NCBI GenBank assembly: GCA_023388075.1
Contig: JAEWGX010000134.1
Location: 54,076 to 118,075, forward strand
Length of the DNA: 64,000 nt
Reading direction: 5' to 3'
Source: Pseudomonadota bacterium
Lineage (GTDB): Bacteria > Pseudomonadota > Gammaproteobacteria > Burkholderiales > Burkholderiaceae_E
Shown: one piece after another, positions 41,097-50,174 of the stretch
Position numbering within the stretch: the stretch's first letter is position 1
Layout of the letters: every line of letters begins with the position of its first letter
The notes under the pieces: generated by a model
Database searches by the model: none
What the model saw: the letters and a program-made list of their open reading frames with translations, nothing else
Told to the model about the DNA's origin: nothing
Made by a program: the position numbers and the translations under genes

Positions 41097-41318
41097 CTAG
41101 GCATTGGTCTCGTCCAACTCCGCGCTCCCGGGATCCGGCGGGGGCCCGCCGACCCACCAGGCCAGCAATACGAGGGCGAGCGACATTGCGCCCAGTCCGA
41201 GCAGAAAGCCGTTGTAGTGGATCTGCATGGTGTAGTGACGGCCTTGGTAGGTGAGCACACAGGCAATCAGCACCAGTGCAAGGTAGAGTGGCCACTTTCT
41301 CTCGCGAATCGCTTCCAT
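41097..41318 (-). CDS. Small two-helix membrane protein next to TRAP permease
   Basis: A 73-residue protein with two hydrophobic helices (LYLALVLIACVLTY and NGFLLGLGAMSLALVLLAWWV) and a polar tail. Its ATG at 41318 overlaps the stop of the fused TRAP permease (TGATG), so it is translationally coupled to it. It is not a DctQ (half the size, and the fused permease already holds one). I know no name for it; an accessory or stabilising subunit of the TAXI-TRAP system is an inference from coupling. Confidence 0.65.
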   Translation of the reverse strand: MEAIRERKWPLYLALVLIACVLTYQGRHYTMQIHYNGFLLGLGAMSLALVLLAWWVGGPPPDPGSAELDETNA

Positions 41319-43270
41319 CAAGACTCCCTCGCCGATCGAAGGGACGTGCCCTGGCGCTCCGCGAGCAGCTGGCCGTGCATCACGGGAATGGAAAGTACGA
41401 CGGCCAGAGCCGTGGACCACCAACTGGCCGGAAGTAGCAGGCAGGCACCGGCGATGACCAGCGAGGTCCTGGCGGGCCAGCCCAGGCTCTGAAGCAGCGC
41501 TCCGCTGCTCGCCGCCGCTATCAGCAGCATCCCGCAGAAGACCCTTACGACCATCGTAGCGATGGCTGCCGTGTCGCCGATCAAGAGCAACTCCGGAGAG
41601 TAGACAAAGACCAGCGGCAGGATGTAGGCCAGCAACCCGAATCTCATGGTGTGCCAGGATGTCGTCATCGGATTGGCGCCGGCGATCGCAGCGGCGGTGA
41701 ACGCCGAGATGGCAACCGGCGGCGTGAGCTCCCCAAGCATCCCGTAGTAGAACGCCATCATGTGCGCTCCGGCTTCGGAAGCTCCCAGGTGGACCAGCGC
41801 AGGGATCACGAGAGCGTACATGGTCAGATAAACCACCGTCGGAGTGAGACCCAAGCCGAGAACCAGGCCGATGAAGGCTGCCAGGATCGCGCCGATCCAC
41901 AACTGATCCCCGCTCAGGAGCACCAGTAGCTCGGTGAAACGGGTACCCAAACCCGTGGCGCTAACCGCGCCAATGATGATTCCGGCCGCACCGCAAGCGG
42001 TGAAGATCGTCAGTCCATTGACGATTGCCTTCTCCATTGCATCCAGAATGCGCCAAGGCGTGAGCGCAGAGGATCGTCGCAGATAACTCACCGCGATCGT
42101 GGCCAGCGCTCCCCACATCGCTGCCTGGGCGGCGCTCATGCCGCGTGCCAGCAGGATGACGAGCAGCACGATCGGCAGCAGGAGATGACCTCGCTCGCGC
42201 AGCGAGTCGCGAAGCCTGGGCAGCGCGCCGGTCCACGGTCGAATGTCGTTGCGAACCGCCTCGAAGTGGACGCACAGGAATACGTACCAGAAGTAAAGCG
42301 TGGCGGGAATGATCGCCATCGTCGCGACATCCCAGTAGCTCACACCCATGAACGCTGCCATGACGAACGCGCCAGCACCCATCACCGGAGGAGCGATCAA
42401 GGACCCAACCGAAGCGGTCGCTTCGACCGCAGCGGCTACCTGGGGGCGATACCCAGCCTGCTTCATCAGCGGAATGGTGATTGTCCCGACTACCGCCACG
42501 TTGGCCGACGCGCTTCCGGTCACCATGCCGAACATCGTGCTGCCTAGAACCGAGGCCTTGGCTGGTCCGCCTCGCGCCTTTCCCGTGAAGATGAACGCCA
42601 GTTCCGTGAACAGCCGACCGATTCCTGTGTTGAAGAGCAGTGCGCCGAAGACCAGGAAGATCACGATGTAGGTGGACGCTATCGCGACGGGAAGCCCGAA
42701 GATCCCGCTGGTGTCGAAGAACATCGTGTCGATCATCCGTTCCAGCGGCATCGGGGCCGCCTTCAGCGGCGGAGGAAACCAGTCGGAATAGACTGAGTAG
42801 AGGAAGAACCCGGCCGCCAGGAGAGCAAGGCTTCCGCCGACAGTGCGTCGAGTGGCTTCGAGCGTGAGCAGGATGAAGACCGCGGCAACGGTGCGGTCCA
42901 GGTCGGACGCGAATGCGCCGCTTCCTCGCATGGTGAGAGCGTCCACGTCCCACTTGATGTACAGGAATACGGCGACGGAAGCCAAGGCCCATAGCAGATC
43001 GACGATGAACCACGCATTCAGGGGCGCATTCCAAGAGGCTCTTCGTGTCGGTCGCAGGAGAAAAACCAGGAAGAGGCTGATCAGATAGAAGGTGGATGCA
43101 TGGCTGAAGGTCTCGGCCTGCCCGAAAAGCGTGCTGTACATCGCGTAGAACCACAGCATCGCGGCAGACGTCGAAACGGCGACCGCCATGGCGGTCGTCG
43201 CCGACCAGGCCGGCCGGGCGGCGAGATACCCGAAGGCGGAAGTCTGGCGCGCCTGTCCCGGTACGTTCAT
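41318..43270 (-). CDS. TRAP transporter fused permease (TAXI type, DctQM)
   Basis: A 650-residue permease with a DctQ-like first part (about 1-200) fused to a DctM domain (GALLFNTGIGRLFTELAFIFTGKARGGPAKASVLGSTMFG in pieces: NTGIGRLFTELAF and GGPAKASVLGSTMFGMVTG), about 16 helices, and late MAFYYGMLGELTPPVAIS. This is the arrangement used with TAXI receptors, and such a receptor lies at 48007-48996. Its ATG overlaps the stop of the ATP-grasp gene (ATGA) and its stop overlaps the small membrane gene, so the whole set is one operon. Confidence 0.94.
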   Translation of the reverse strand: MNVPGQARQTSAFGYLAARPAWSATTAMAVAVSTSAAMLWFYAMYSTLFGQAETFSHASTFYLISLFLVFLLRPTRRASWNAPLNAWFIVDLLWALASVAVFLYIKWDVDALTMRGSGAFASDLDRTVAAVFILLTLEATRRTVGGSLALLAAGFFLYSVYSDWFPPPLKAAPMPLERMIDTMFFDTSGIFGLPVAIASTYIVIFLVFGALLFNTGIGRLFTELAFIFTGKARGGPAKASVLGSTMFGMVTGSASANVAVVGTITIPLMKQAGYRPQVAAAVEATASVGSLIAPPVMGAGAFVMAAFMGVSYWDVATMAIIPATLYFWYVFLCVHFEAVRNDIRPWTGALPRLRDSLRERGHLLLPIVLLVILLARGMSAAQAAMWGALATIAVSYLRRSSALTPWRILDAMEKAIVNGLTIFTACGAAGIIIGAVSATGLGTRFTELLVLLSGDQLWIGAILAAFIGLVLGLGLTPTVVYLTMYALVIPALVHLGASEAGAHMMAFYYGMLGELTPPVAISAFTAAAIAGANPMTTSWHTMRFGLLAYILPLVFVYSPELLLIGDTAAIATMVVRVFCGMLLIAAASSGALLQSLGWPARTSLVIAGACLLLPASWWSTALAVVLSIPVMHGQLLAERQGTSLRSARES

Positions 43271-43956
43271 ACCGGAGCTGGGTTGCGCTGCGGCTCGACA
43301 GGAGCGGAACGAAGCACGACCCGGTTGTCGACTACCGTGCAGCCTTCACCTATCGGACCAACGACTACGGGGTTGAGGTCCAACTCGATCAGGTTGTCGT
43401 CGTCGGCCAATCTGGAGACCTCCAGCAGCAGTTCGACGACCGAAGCGCGGTCGACGGCTGTGGCACCTCGGTAGCCTTCGAGCAGCTCGGCCGTCCGCAT
43501 GGCTTCGAGCATCTCGGATGCCTGGAGGCGCGACAGCGGCGGGATCCCCAGGACTACGTCATCGAGCAGTTCCGCCAGGGTACCGCCGAGGCCCACCGCG
43601 ACGACCGGGCCGAAGGTCGGGTCGCGCGACAGGCCGATGATCAGCTCTACGACCCCTTTCCTCATCGGTTGTACCAGCACCGTCGCCCCCGGATCGCCCA
43701 GATCGGCCCCGAGGGCGAGCAGCTGGGTCGTGATGTCCCGCACTTCCCGGGTTGTCTGGACATGCAGGCGCACTCCCCCTCGATCACTCTTGTGCGTGTA
43801 CGCCGATGCGATGAGTTTGAGCGCGACCGGCAGACCGAGCACCAGAGCCGCAGCGGCTGCTTCTTCGGCCGAACTGACCAGCTTCTGAGCCACCAGAGGA
43901 ATTGCTGCCCTGTCCAGGTAGCTCGCGCCTTCCACGGGGGTCAGGACACGACTCAC
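43267..43956 (-). CDS. Acyl-CoA ligase, ATP-grasp (beta-like) subunit
   Basis: A 229-residue ATP-grasp_5 domain, the beta-like half of NDP-forming acyl-CoA synthetases (acetate-CoA ligase ADP-forming type). ALVLGLPVALKLIASAYTHKSDRGGV is the nucleotide-binding start, VLVQPMRKGVVELIIGLSRDPTFGPVVAVGLGG the central block and IELDLNPVVV the metal-binding end. It begins at a GTG that overlaps the alpha-subunit stop (GTGA). It works with the alpha-like subunit at 43953 to form an acyl-CoA from an acid, CoA and ATP. Confidence 0.9.
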   Translation of the reverse strand: MSRVLTPVEGASYLDRAAIPLVAQKLVSSAEEAAAAALVLGLPVALKLIASAYTHKSDRGGVRLHVQTTREVRDITTQLLALGADLGDPGATVLVQPMRKGVVELIIGLSRDPTFGPVVAVGLGGTLAELLDDVVLGIPPLSRLQASEMLEAMRTAELLEGYRGATAVDRASVVELLLEVSRLADDDNLIELDLNPVVVGPIGEGCTVVDNRVVLRSAPVEPQRNPAPV

Positions 43957-45356
43957 GATTCGCACTCCAGAGCGCCCTGGCGTCGCACCGAGGCAAACCG
44001 ACAATAGCCTGCCAATGCGCGAATCGCCCTCGTGGGCTCCTCCAGGGCGCAGACGCCGAGGCGGCGCAGGCGTCCGAGGACTCCAGGGGGGCCTGCCGTC
44101 CACACGGCAACGAGGGGCTTGCTTGCCTTGGAGCGTGCCTCGTGCAGCGCGCCGACGATCGCATCCTCCTGCGGGTACATCACCGACATGAAGAGCAGAA
44201 CCGCATCGACCGCCGGATCCTCCATGAGCGCGTCCAGGATCGCTGGAAGGGTGTGCGGCGAGTTGATGAACTGTCCGGTGAGGTCCACCGGGTTGTCGGA
44301 GACACCATAGCTGGGCAAATGCCCCATCAGTGTGTCCCGGGTCGGCCCGGAGAGGCGCGGCAGCTCGAGACCCGCCGACTCGCATTCGTCGGCCATCAGA
44401 ACGTTGGCGCCGCCGGAAATGGACAGGATCGCCAGACGGTGTCCGCGCGGCTCCGGGACCGAGGCGCAAAGCAGGGCGCTGTCGAGTAATTCGTCGGTAT
44501 TCCTTACTCGGAGCACTGCCTTCTGGCGGAACACCGCGTCGTATACCCGATCAGAGCCTGTCATGGAAGCGGTATGGCTGGTCGCCGTCCTGGCGCCGGA
44601 TGCGGATCGGCCGACCTTGAGCACGATGAGCGGTTTACCGCGGTGCAGCGCGATATCGGCCAGTCGAAGGAACTTGGCGCCGTCTCGCACGCCTTCGAGG
44701 TAGCCGGCGATCGACCGCATACGATCGTCGGTCAACAGGAAGTGCGCGTAGTCGGAGAACTCCAGGTCGGCTTCGTTCCCGGTGCAGGCGAAGGCCCCGA
44801 TTCCCATCTGTCGGTCGAGCGATTGGCCGACGATCGCTGAGCCGAACGCGCCGCTTTGCGAGACGAATCCGATCGGGCCGGGCTCGATCTCCCGGTCGAG
44901 GCAGATGGCGAATGACGGACATACGCCTTCGTGCAGGTGCGCACTGCCGATCGTGTTGGGCCCCGATACCCGGATGCCGGTCCGGCTGGCGATCTGCTCG
45001 AGCCGCCGCTGGGCTTCCTCGCCGGCCGGTCCGGTTTCGGAGAAGCCGCCGCTGAAGATGATCGCCGAACGCACACCGTGCGCGGCACACGTCGTCAGCT
45101 CCTGCTCGACGCGGGATGCATCGACCGACAGCACCGCCAGATCGACCGGGCCTGGGACCTCACTGATCGAGGGATAGCAGCGCAGTCCCGCGATCTCGGC
45201 GCGCGCGGGATTTACCGGATAGAGCGCGCCGGCGAATCCATGCTTCATGAAGAAGCGCAATGGACGTCCGCCGATACGATCCGGGTTCGCTGATGCCCCG
45301 ATGATCGCCACGCTGCGGGGGGCGAAGAAGTGCTGGAGGTCGGCGAAGTCATTCAT
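43953..45356 (-). CDS. Acyl-CoA ligase, CoA-binding (alpha-like) subunit
   Basis: A 467-residue CoA-binding plus Succ-CoA-ligase-like protein. Rossmann start FAPRSVAIIGASANPDRIGGRP, FVSQSGAFGSAI, and the phospho-accepting His261 in ATSHTASMTGSD. Three subdomains as in the alpha half of ADP-forming acetate-CoA ligases. Overlaps the acyl-CoA dehydrogenase gene by 8 bases upstream and the beta-like gene downstream. Substrate acid unknown; operon suggests the product of the HpaB-like enzyme or the TAXI cargo. Confidence 0.92.
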   Translation of the reverse strand: MNDFADLQHFFAPRSVAIIGASANPDRIGGRPLRFFMKHGFAGALYPVNPARAEIAGLRCYPSISEVPGPVDLAVLSVDASRVEQELTTCAAHGVRSAIIFSGGFSETGPAGEEAQRRLEQIASRTGIRVSGPNTIGSAHLHEGVCPSFAICLDREIEPGPIGFVSQSGAFGSAIVGQSLDRQMGIGAFACTGNEADLEFSDYAHFLLTDDRMRSIAGYLEGVRDGAKFLRLADIALHRGKPLIVLKVGRSASGARTATSHTASMTGSDRVYDAVFRQKAVLRVRNTDELLDSALLCASVPEPRGHRLAILSISGGANVLMADECESAGLELPRLSGPTRDTLMGHLPSYGVSDNPVDLTGQFINSPHTLPAILDALMEDPAVDAVLLFMSVMYPQEDAIVGALHEARSKASKPLVAVWTAGPPGVLGRLRRLGVCALEEPTRAIRALAGYCRFASVRRQGALECES

Positions 45357-46512
45357 TCCGTTCCCGCGCTCCTCTCAGCACTTCCCTGGCGATGATCTGC
45401 TTCTGTACGGGATTGGCGCCGTCGACTACTTGCCCGGCCATCGCATCGCGCATCATGCGCTCGACAGGATGCGCATCACCGTACCCCATGCCGCCGCAAA
45501 GCAGCATCGCGCGGCGGCAGACGTCGATACATGCGTCCGTTGCGAACAGCTTGGCCGTTGCCGCGGAGAAGGTTTCGTCGCCGAGCGATTCGTCCATGGC
45601 CAGCGCCGCTCGCTCTGTCAAGCACCGGCCGGCACTGACCGACACAGCCATGTCGGAGATTTCCGCCTTGACCATGTCGAGGTCGGATAGCGGCGCGCCG
45701 AACTGGTGCCGGCGCCGCACATGGCCGACTGCATGACCAAGCGCGGCGTCCATGCGACCGACGGCGTTCGCCGCGACCATCGTGCGCGCATGGGTGATCA
45801 CCTTCATCATCAGCGCGAAGCCGCTGCCAGGGGCGCCTAGCCGATGGCTGTCGCATACCACAGCGCCGTCGAAGCTGATAGGCGCCGTCGGCAGTGCCCT
45901 CTGTCCCATCTTGCGCATTGGAGGACCGATCGCGACGCCTGCCTGCTCGAGATTCACCAGGAAGGGCGTGATTCCCCGGTGGCGCAGCGCCGGATCCGCG
46001 GTGGCGAACACGACCGCCGCGCTGCTGAGAGCAGCCCTGTTCACCATCGTCTTGACGCCGTCGATCCGCCAGCCGTCCGAGGTGCGGGTGGCCCTGCACT
46101 GCATAGCCGCGGCGTCAGAGCCGGCGTCGGGCTCACTGATCGCAAAAGCAACCTGGATCTGCCCGCGCACGAGTGGCGGAAGCACCCGCTTGCACAGCTC
46201 GGGGCTTGCGCCGTGCAGGAGGGAAAGGGCCGCCTGGATACCATTGCCAATGACGGCGCCCACGACGGCAGCGCAACCGCCCGCAAGGGCCTCGATGATT
46301 GCGACCTGTGCGACGGCGGATACGCCGTGTCCGCCATAGATCTGTGGCACGGCCAGCCCGACTAGGCCAGCCTCAGCTGCGGCGCGATAGGAATCCTCCG
46401 GAAACCTGCCGGCTCGGTCTGCATCTGCGGCACCGGCGAGTGACATGGTGGAACAGCGCGCGGCGGCAGAGACCAGGTCGCGCTCGAGCGGATCGAACTT
46501 CCGATAGGTCAT
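45349..46512 (-). CDS. Acyl-CoA dehydrogenase-like protein
   Basis: A 387-residue FAD acyl-CoA dehydrogenase fold: N-terminal helices, VAFAISEPDAGSDAAAM (FAD/substrate loop), HQFGAPLSDLDMVKAEI, and GGMGYGDAHPVERMMRDA near the end. The usual catalytic base, Glu in the YEGTNEIQ motif, is replaced by Asp364 in VVDGANPVQ, and no Glu stands at the alternative helix-G site either (THARTMVA). It may be a weak dehydrogenase or do another acyl-CoA reaction. It sits between the HpaB-like gene (11 bases) and the CoA ligase. Confidence 0.88.
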   Translation of the reverse strand: MTYRKFDPLERDLVSAAARCSTMSLAGAADADRAGRFPEDSYRAAAEAGLVGLAVPQIYGGHGVSAVAQVAIIEALAGGCAAVVGAVIGNGIQAALSLLHGASPELCKRVLPPLVRGQIQVAFAISEPDAGSDAAAMQCRATRTSDGWRIDGVKTMVNRAALSSAAVVFATADPALRHRGITPFLVNLEQAGVAIGPPMRKMGQRALPTAPISFDGAVVCDSHRLGAPGSGFALMMKVITHARTMVAANAVGRMDAALGHAVGHVRRRHQFGAPLSDLDMVKAEISDMAVSVSAGRCLTERAALAMDESLGDETFSAATAKLFATDACIDVCRRAMLLCGGMGYGDAHPVERMMRDAMAGQVVDGANPVQKQIIAREVLRGARERNE

Positions 46513-46522
46513 CGCACCGGAT

Positions 46523-47992
46523 TCAGTGCCAGGTCATCAATGGGTTCTCGCCGATCCCGCAAACTCGCTTGGCATGAGCTCGCATTGCCTCCCAATCGGT
46601 CTTGTCGCGCAGCTGCAACTTGAGTCCTTCGGGCGAGCCTGCACCGTGCATGGATTCCGCGCGGAAGTAGGTCGCGCCGGTACCGTAGCAGAGGTTCTCG
46701 ACCAGCCGGAAGAGGCGGAGCCGATGCTCCGTCGGGACGTCCGGGTCGGCCTTCAGATACTTCTCGATGTACGGCCCTGTCTCGGGGTCGCGAAAGTCGA
46801 ACTCGTGAGGTGCTGTCGCGAACAGCCCCCCGGCGAGGTCTTCTGCCAGGCGAGCGACTTCATAGGGCAGCCGGGTCACGTTGAGCTTGGCCACGTTGAC
46901 CAGCACTTCGTCCACGACGTAGATGCCCGACGGCGTCTGCTTCGCTTCATACGAGGCCGCCAGACCGCAAGCGTACATCGTTTCTCCGAGCAGGCGCATC
47001 TCCGTCAGCTTGTCCCGAATGATCTTGTTATCCGCGACACCGTGAAGCTTTGCCAGCTCGGAGACCGTACCGACGAGAATGTCGGTCATCGCGGCTCGGC
47101 TCGCTCCGTAGCCTTGCCGATGGAAGTTGGCGAACCGCTCGACCAGTCGACGGGTGAACTGCCATTCCCGGTACAGGAATACGTGCTCCCACGGTACGAA
47201 GACGTTGTCGAAAACCATCAGGGATTCCGAGCTGCCGTAGTGCACGTTCCCCACATCGATGGTGCAGCCTTCGACCCGGCGCTGGTCACCCATCTGCCGT
47301 CCATAGAGGTGGAAAACGCCGGGGGCGTCGCAGGGGACCGCGAACACGATCGCGTAGTCAGCTTCGTCCTCACGCATCGCGGTGGTTGGCGCCACGACGT
47401 GCCATTGCGAAGTGGCCGCGACGGTCTGGTGAACCTTGGCACCTCGGACCACGATCCCGTCCTTGCGTTCATCGACGACATGAAGGTAGTGATCGGGATC
47501 CGGTTGCATGGCAGGCCGGCGGTTTCTCAGGCCCTTCGGATCGGTGAACGCACCCGAGACCGCCGAGTCCTCCGCCTGAATGACTCGAAGCCAGTCATGG
47601 AAGCGGCTCGAGTAGCTTTTACCGCGCTCATGGTCGACTTCATGGACGATGCTCGCCACAGCGTTCATCGCGTCCATTCCGACGGTGCGTACGTGTCCTC
47701 GCGCGGTCTCGAGCGCTACCTGGCGCACGGTCTTGTACTTCTTGACAAGATCGCCCGGCCTCTTCATCAGGCTGCAGCAGACGTTCGCAGGCCGGCCGTC
47801 TTCACCCTGACAAACCATCACGGGTTCCCACTCCGGCCGCTGCGCCAAGGCATACGTCGCGGCCATCGCGTTGATGGAGGGCCGGATCACCGGATGCTCC
47901 ACCATGTTCTCTACGCGCTTGCCACCGTAGAAGATTCGCGTCTTTGCCTTGCGCAGACTGTCGATGAACTCCTGTGCTGTCTTGAGCGCCAT
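46523..47992 (-). CDS. HpaB/4-hydroxybutyryl-CoA dehydratase family protein
   Basis: A 489-residue protein of the 4-hydroxyphenylacetate 3-hydroxylase (HpaB) superfamily. Along its length it looks closest to 4-hydroxybutyryl-CoA dehydratase (AbfD): VEHPVIRPSINAMA, GMDAMNAV, GAFTDPKG, DGIVVRGAKVHQT, FDNVFVPWEHVF, RLAEDLAGGL and ESMHGAGSP all match that pattern. But the [4Fe-4S] ligands of AbfD (Cys99, Cys103, His292, Cys299) read Gly99, Thr103, His291, Ser298 here. Without the cluster it is more likely a reduced-flavin monooxygenase or a cluster-free isomerase. No flavin reductase gene is nearby. RBS GGAGGAGACC before the ATG. Confidence 0.88.
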   Translation of the reverse strand: MALKTAQEFIDSLRKAKTRIFYGGKRVENMVEHPVIRPSINAMAATYALAQRPEWEPVMVCQGEDGRPANVCCSLMKRPGDLVKKYKTVRQVALETARGHVRTVGMDAMNAVASIVHEVDHERGKSYSSRFHDWLRVIQAEDSAVSGAFTDPKGLRNRRPAMQPDPDHYLHVVDERKDGIVVRGAKVHQTVAATSQWHVVAPTTAMREDEADYAIVFAVPCDAPGVFHLYGRQMGDQRRVEGCTIDVGNVHYGSSESLMVFDNVFVPWEHVFLYREWQFTRRLVERFANFHRQGYGASRAAMTDILVGTVSELAKLHGVADNKIIRDKLTEMRLLGETMYACGLAASYEAKQTPSGIYVVDEVLVNVAKLNVTRLPYEVARLAEDLAGGLFATAPHEFDFRDPETGPYIEKYLKADPDVPTEHRLRLFRLVENLCYGTGATYFRAESMHGAGSPEGLKLQLRDKTDWEAMRAHAKRVCGIGENPLMTWH

Positions 47993-48006
47993 GGTCTCCT
48001 CCCGGC

Positions 48007-48996
48007 CTACTTGAGCAGGCCTTTCTCCCTGAAGTACCTTTCCGCGCCGGGGTGTAGCGGGAGCGTGTTGGTGGGGAGCCAGAGCTTCGCGAGATCGAGG
48101 CTTTGAGACAGGCCGTCCTTGTAGATCTTGGTATCGGGATTGCCCTCGTAGAAGATCTTCAGCGTTTCGTACGCGACATCCTCCCGGAGCTTGGGGTTTG
48201 CAATGGCAATGCTCGAATAGGTGAAGCTATCGATGTCGGCCTTGATCGGCTCGTAGGTGCCCGCCTTGATCGACATCGGGAAGAGGAAGGTCTTGAGCGA
48301 TTCGTCCCCGAGAACCTTCGAGATTTCCTCTCGAGTGAATGGTATGAACTCCACGCCCGGCTCGTTGATCAGGCCGATGGTAAGGGCGCTGGGGATGCCG
48401 CCCCAGTACACGACGGCGTCGACAACGTTGTCCTGCATCTGGGCCTGCCATGCGTCATAGCCGGTGAACACCATCAGGCCGCCTTGCTTCTTTACGGAGG
48501 CGGGCGTGATGTCGAACTTCTCCAGTACCTTCAGGCTCAGCTGCGTGGTTCCCCAGGACGCCTGTCCCATCGCCATTCGCTTGTCCTTCAAGTCCGCTAT
48601 GGCCTTGATACCGGAGCCTTTGCGGGCGATGACCTGCAGCGGCGTGACGGCGAAGGGCCCGATCACCTGGAAATCCTTTACAGCCCGGTCCTTGAATGCG
48701 CCGGTTCCGGTACGAGCCTCGAGGGCGGTCGAATTCACGGTCCACCCGAGCATCGCTACGCCCTTGGCGACATCACTGACGTTTGCGGTCGAACCACCGG
48801 CTCCCGCCGATACCGAAACGTTCGGCAGGCGCGTGTTCAGCTCGGCTGCCACCTTCGCCCCCAGGATATTCCAAGGAACTCCCGGCGTCGTCGTGGCGAT
48901 CTTGATCAGGTCCGCCGCGTGGACCGCTCCCGGGGAGCAGATCCACAGCCCTGCCACCAACGCGAGCACGCCACCGATGCCAGTCGATCTCGTCAT
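48007..48996 (-). CDS. TAXI-family TRAP transporter receptor
   Basis: A 329-residue periplasmic receptor. Signal TGIGGVLALVAGLWICSPGAVHAAD, then IKIATTTPGVPWNILGAKVAAEL and GAGGSTANVSDVAKGVAMLGWT, the TAXI pattern. AADIDSFTYSSIAI-like DSFTYSSIAIANPKL near the end. ATG at 48996 has AAGGAGGAG before it. First gene of the minus-strand operon; its membrane partner is the fused permease five genes downstream (41318). A LacI-type operator lies 45-60 bases upstream. Confidence 0.93.
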   Translation of the reverse strand: MTRSTGIGGVLALVAGLWICSPGAVHAADLIKIATTTPGVPWNILGAKVAAELNTRLPNVSVSAGAGGSTANVSDVAKGVAMLGWTVNSTALEARTGTGAFKDRAVKDFQVIGPFAVTPLQVIARKGSGIKAIADLKDKRMAMGQASWGTTQLSLKVLEKFDITPASVKKQGGLMVFTGYDAWQAQMQDNVVDAVVYWGGIPSALTIGLINEPGVEFIPFTREEISKVLGDESLKTFLFPMSIKAGTYEPIKADIDSFTYSSIAIANPKLREDVAYETLKIFYEGNPDTKIYKDGLSQSLDLAKLWLPTNTLPLHPGAERYFREKGLLK

Positions 48997-49037
48997 GGTC
49001 TCCTCCTTTTCTTGCCGACGCAGCACGCCGATCGTTC

Positions 49038-49057
49038 GAATGAAAGCGGTATCATTC
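49038..49057. promoter_or_regulatory. LacI-type operator in lacI/TAXI divergent region
   Basis: An inverted repeat with perfect outer arms GAATGA (49038-49043) and TCATTC (49052-49057) around a central CG; the inner 14-mer TGAAAGCGGTATCA is a degenerate version of the perfect site at 50206. A CTTTCA (49059-49064) and a second GTATCA (49067-49072) follow, hinting at a second overlapping site. Lies between the TAXI receptor operon and lacI, so it can control both. Confidence 0.65.
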
Positions 49058-49130
49058 CCTTTCACTGTATCATCGGCCATCTCGTGCGGTCAACATCTTC
49101 CCGGGCTGCAGCGAACGCTTCCAATCTCGC

Positions 49131-50153
49131 ATGACGCGGCCTGCAAAACTCAGTGACGTAGCCAGGCTTGCCGGCGTTTCGGCAGCAACGGTGTCCCGCG
49201 CGCTCAACGCTCCGGACCTGGTGCGGTCCGATACCCGGCAGGGCATTCTCGATGCCATCAATCGGCTGGGCTACGTTCCACACGGATCGGCGCGGGCGCT
49301 GGCGTCGCGCAGGACGAGGACGGTCGGACTGGTGGTTCCCACCATCGACCATGCGATCTTCTCGCGCTTCGCGCAGTCCATGCAGACTACGTTGGCCGAG
49401 GCGGGCTACCAGTTGCTGATCGCCTCGCACGAGTACAGCGCGGCGTTGGAGCTGAACGGTGCGCGAGCCCTGATAGAGCGCGGTGTCGACGCACTGGTGC
49501 TGGTCGGCCTGGCGCAAGGCAAGGCCCTCTCCGGCCTCCTTTCCAAGACGACCATTCCAATCCTCAGGACTTGGACCCTGGATCGGACAGGGCAATTCCT
49601 GTCGGTGGGCTTCGACAACGTGGAAGCCGGGAGGCGTGTGACCCGCCATCTTCTGGATCTGGGGCACCGTTGCTTCGGCGTCATTTCCGGCTTCCTCAAC
49701 TACAACGACAGGGCAAGAGGTCGGGTCGCGGGGATACGCGAGGCCCTCCGGGGCGCACGGCTCGAACTGCCCGCCGCCTACGTGGTGGAGCAGCCTTTTA
49801 CCTATGCGGGTGGCCGTTCCGGCTTGAGGGCGCTTCTCGGTTTGTCTCCGCGGCCGACCGCCGTGATCTGCGGAAACGACCTGTTAGGCATCGGCGCGTT
49901 GCTGGAGTGCCAGCACATCGGGCTGCCCGTGCCCGACGCGATCTCGATTACCGGTTTCGACAACCAGGAGCTGACCTCCCACATCCCGCCCGGCCTCACC
50001 ACGCTCAACCTTCCGTTGGCGGACCTGGGGCACCGCGCGACCGAGGTCCTGCTGGGCGTGTTGTCCGGAGAACCTTTCACCGAATCCGTCGAGATCCCCG
50101 TGGAGCTCGTAATCCGGGGAAGCACGGGGCCGCGCTCCGATCCGAAGGTTTAG
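49131..50153 (+). CDS. LacI-family transcriptional regulator
   Basis: A 340-residue LacI/PurR regulator. Helix-turn-helix LSDVARLAGVSAATVSRALN (about 7-26), hinge HGSARALASRRTRTVGLVVP, then a periplasmic-binding-like effector domain (FGVISGFLNYNDRARGR, AVICGNDLLGIGALLE, ISITGFDNQELTSHIPPGLT). It sits between the two arms of a catabolic gene set: the TAXI/HpaB-like operon (minus) and the HpsN-like operon (plus), with LacI-type palindromes before both. The effector is probably the shared substrate or an early product. Confidence 0.94.
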   Translation: MTRPAKLSDVARLAGVSAATVSRALNAPDLVRSDTRQGILDAINRLGYVPHGSARALASRRTRTVGLVVPTIDHAIFSRFAQSMQTTLAEAGYQLLIASHEYSAALELNGARALIERGVDALVLVGLAQGKALSGLLSKTTIPILRTWTLDRTGQFLSVGFDNVEAGRRVTRHLLDLGHRCFGVISGFLNYNDRARGRVAGIREALRGARLELPAAYVVEQPFTYAGGRSGLRALLGLSPRPTAVICGNDLLGIGALLECQHIGLPVPDAISITGFDNQELTSHIPPGLTTLNLPLADLGHRATEVLLGVLSGEPFTESVEIPVELVIRGSTGPRSDPKV

Positions 50154-50174
50154 CGGCGTCGTCAGCGCTCGGGC

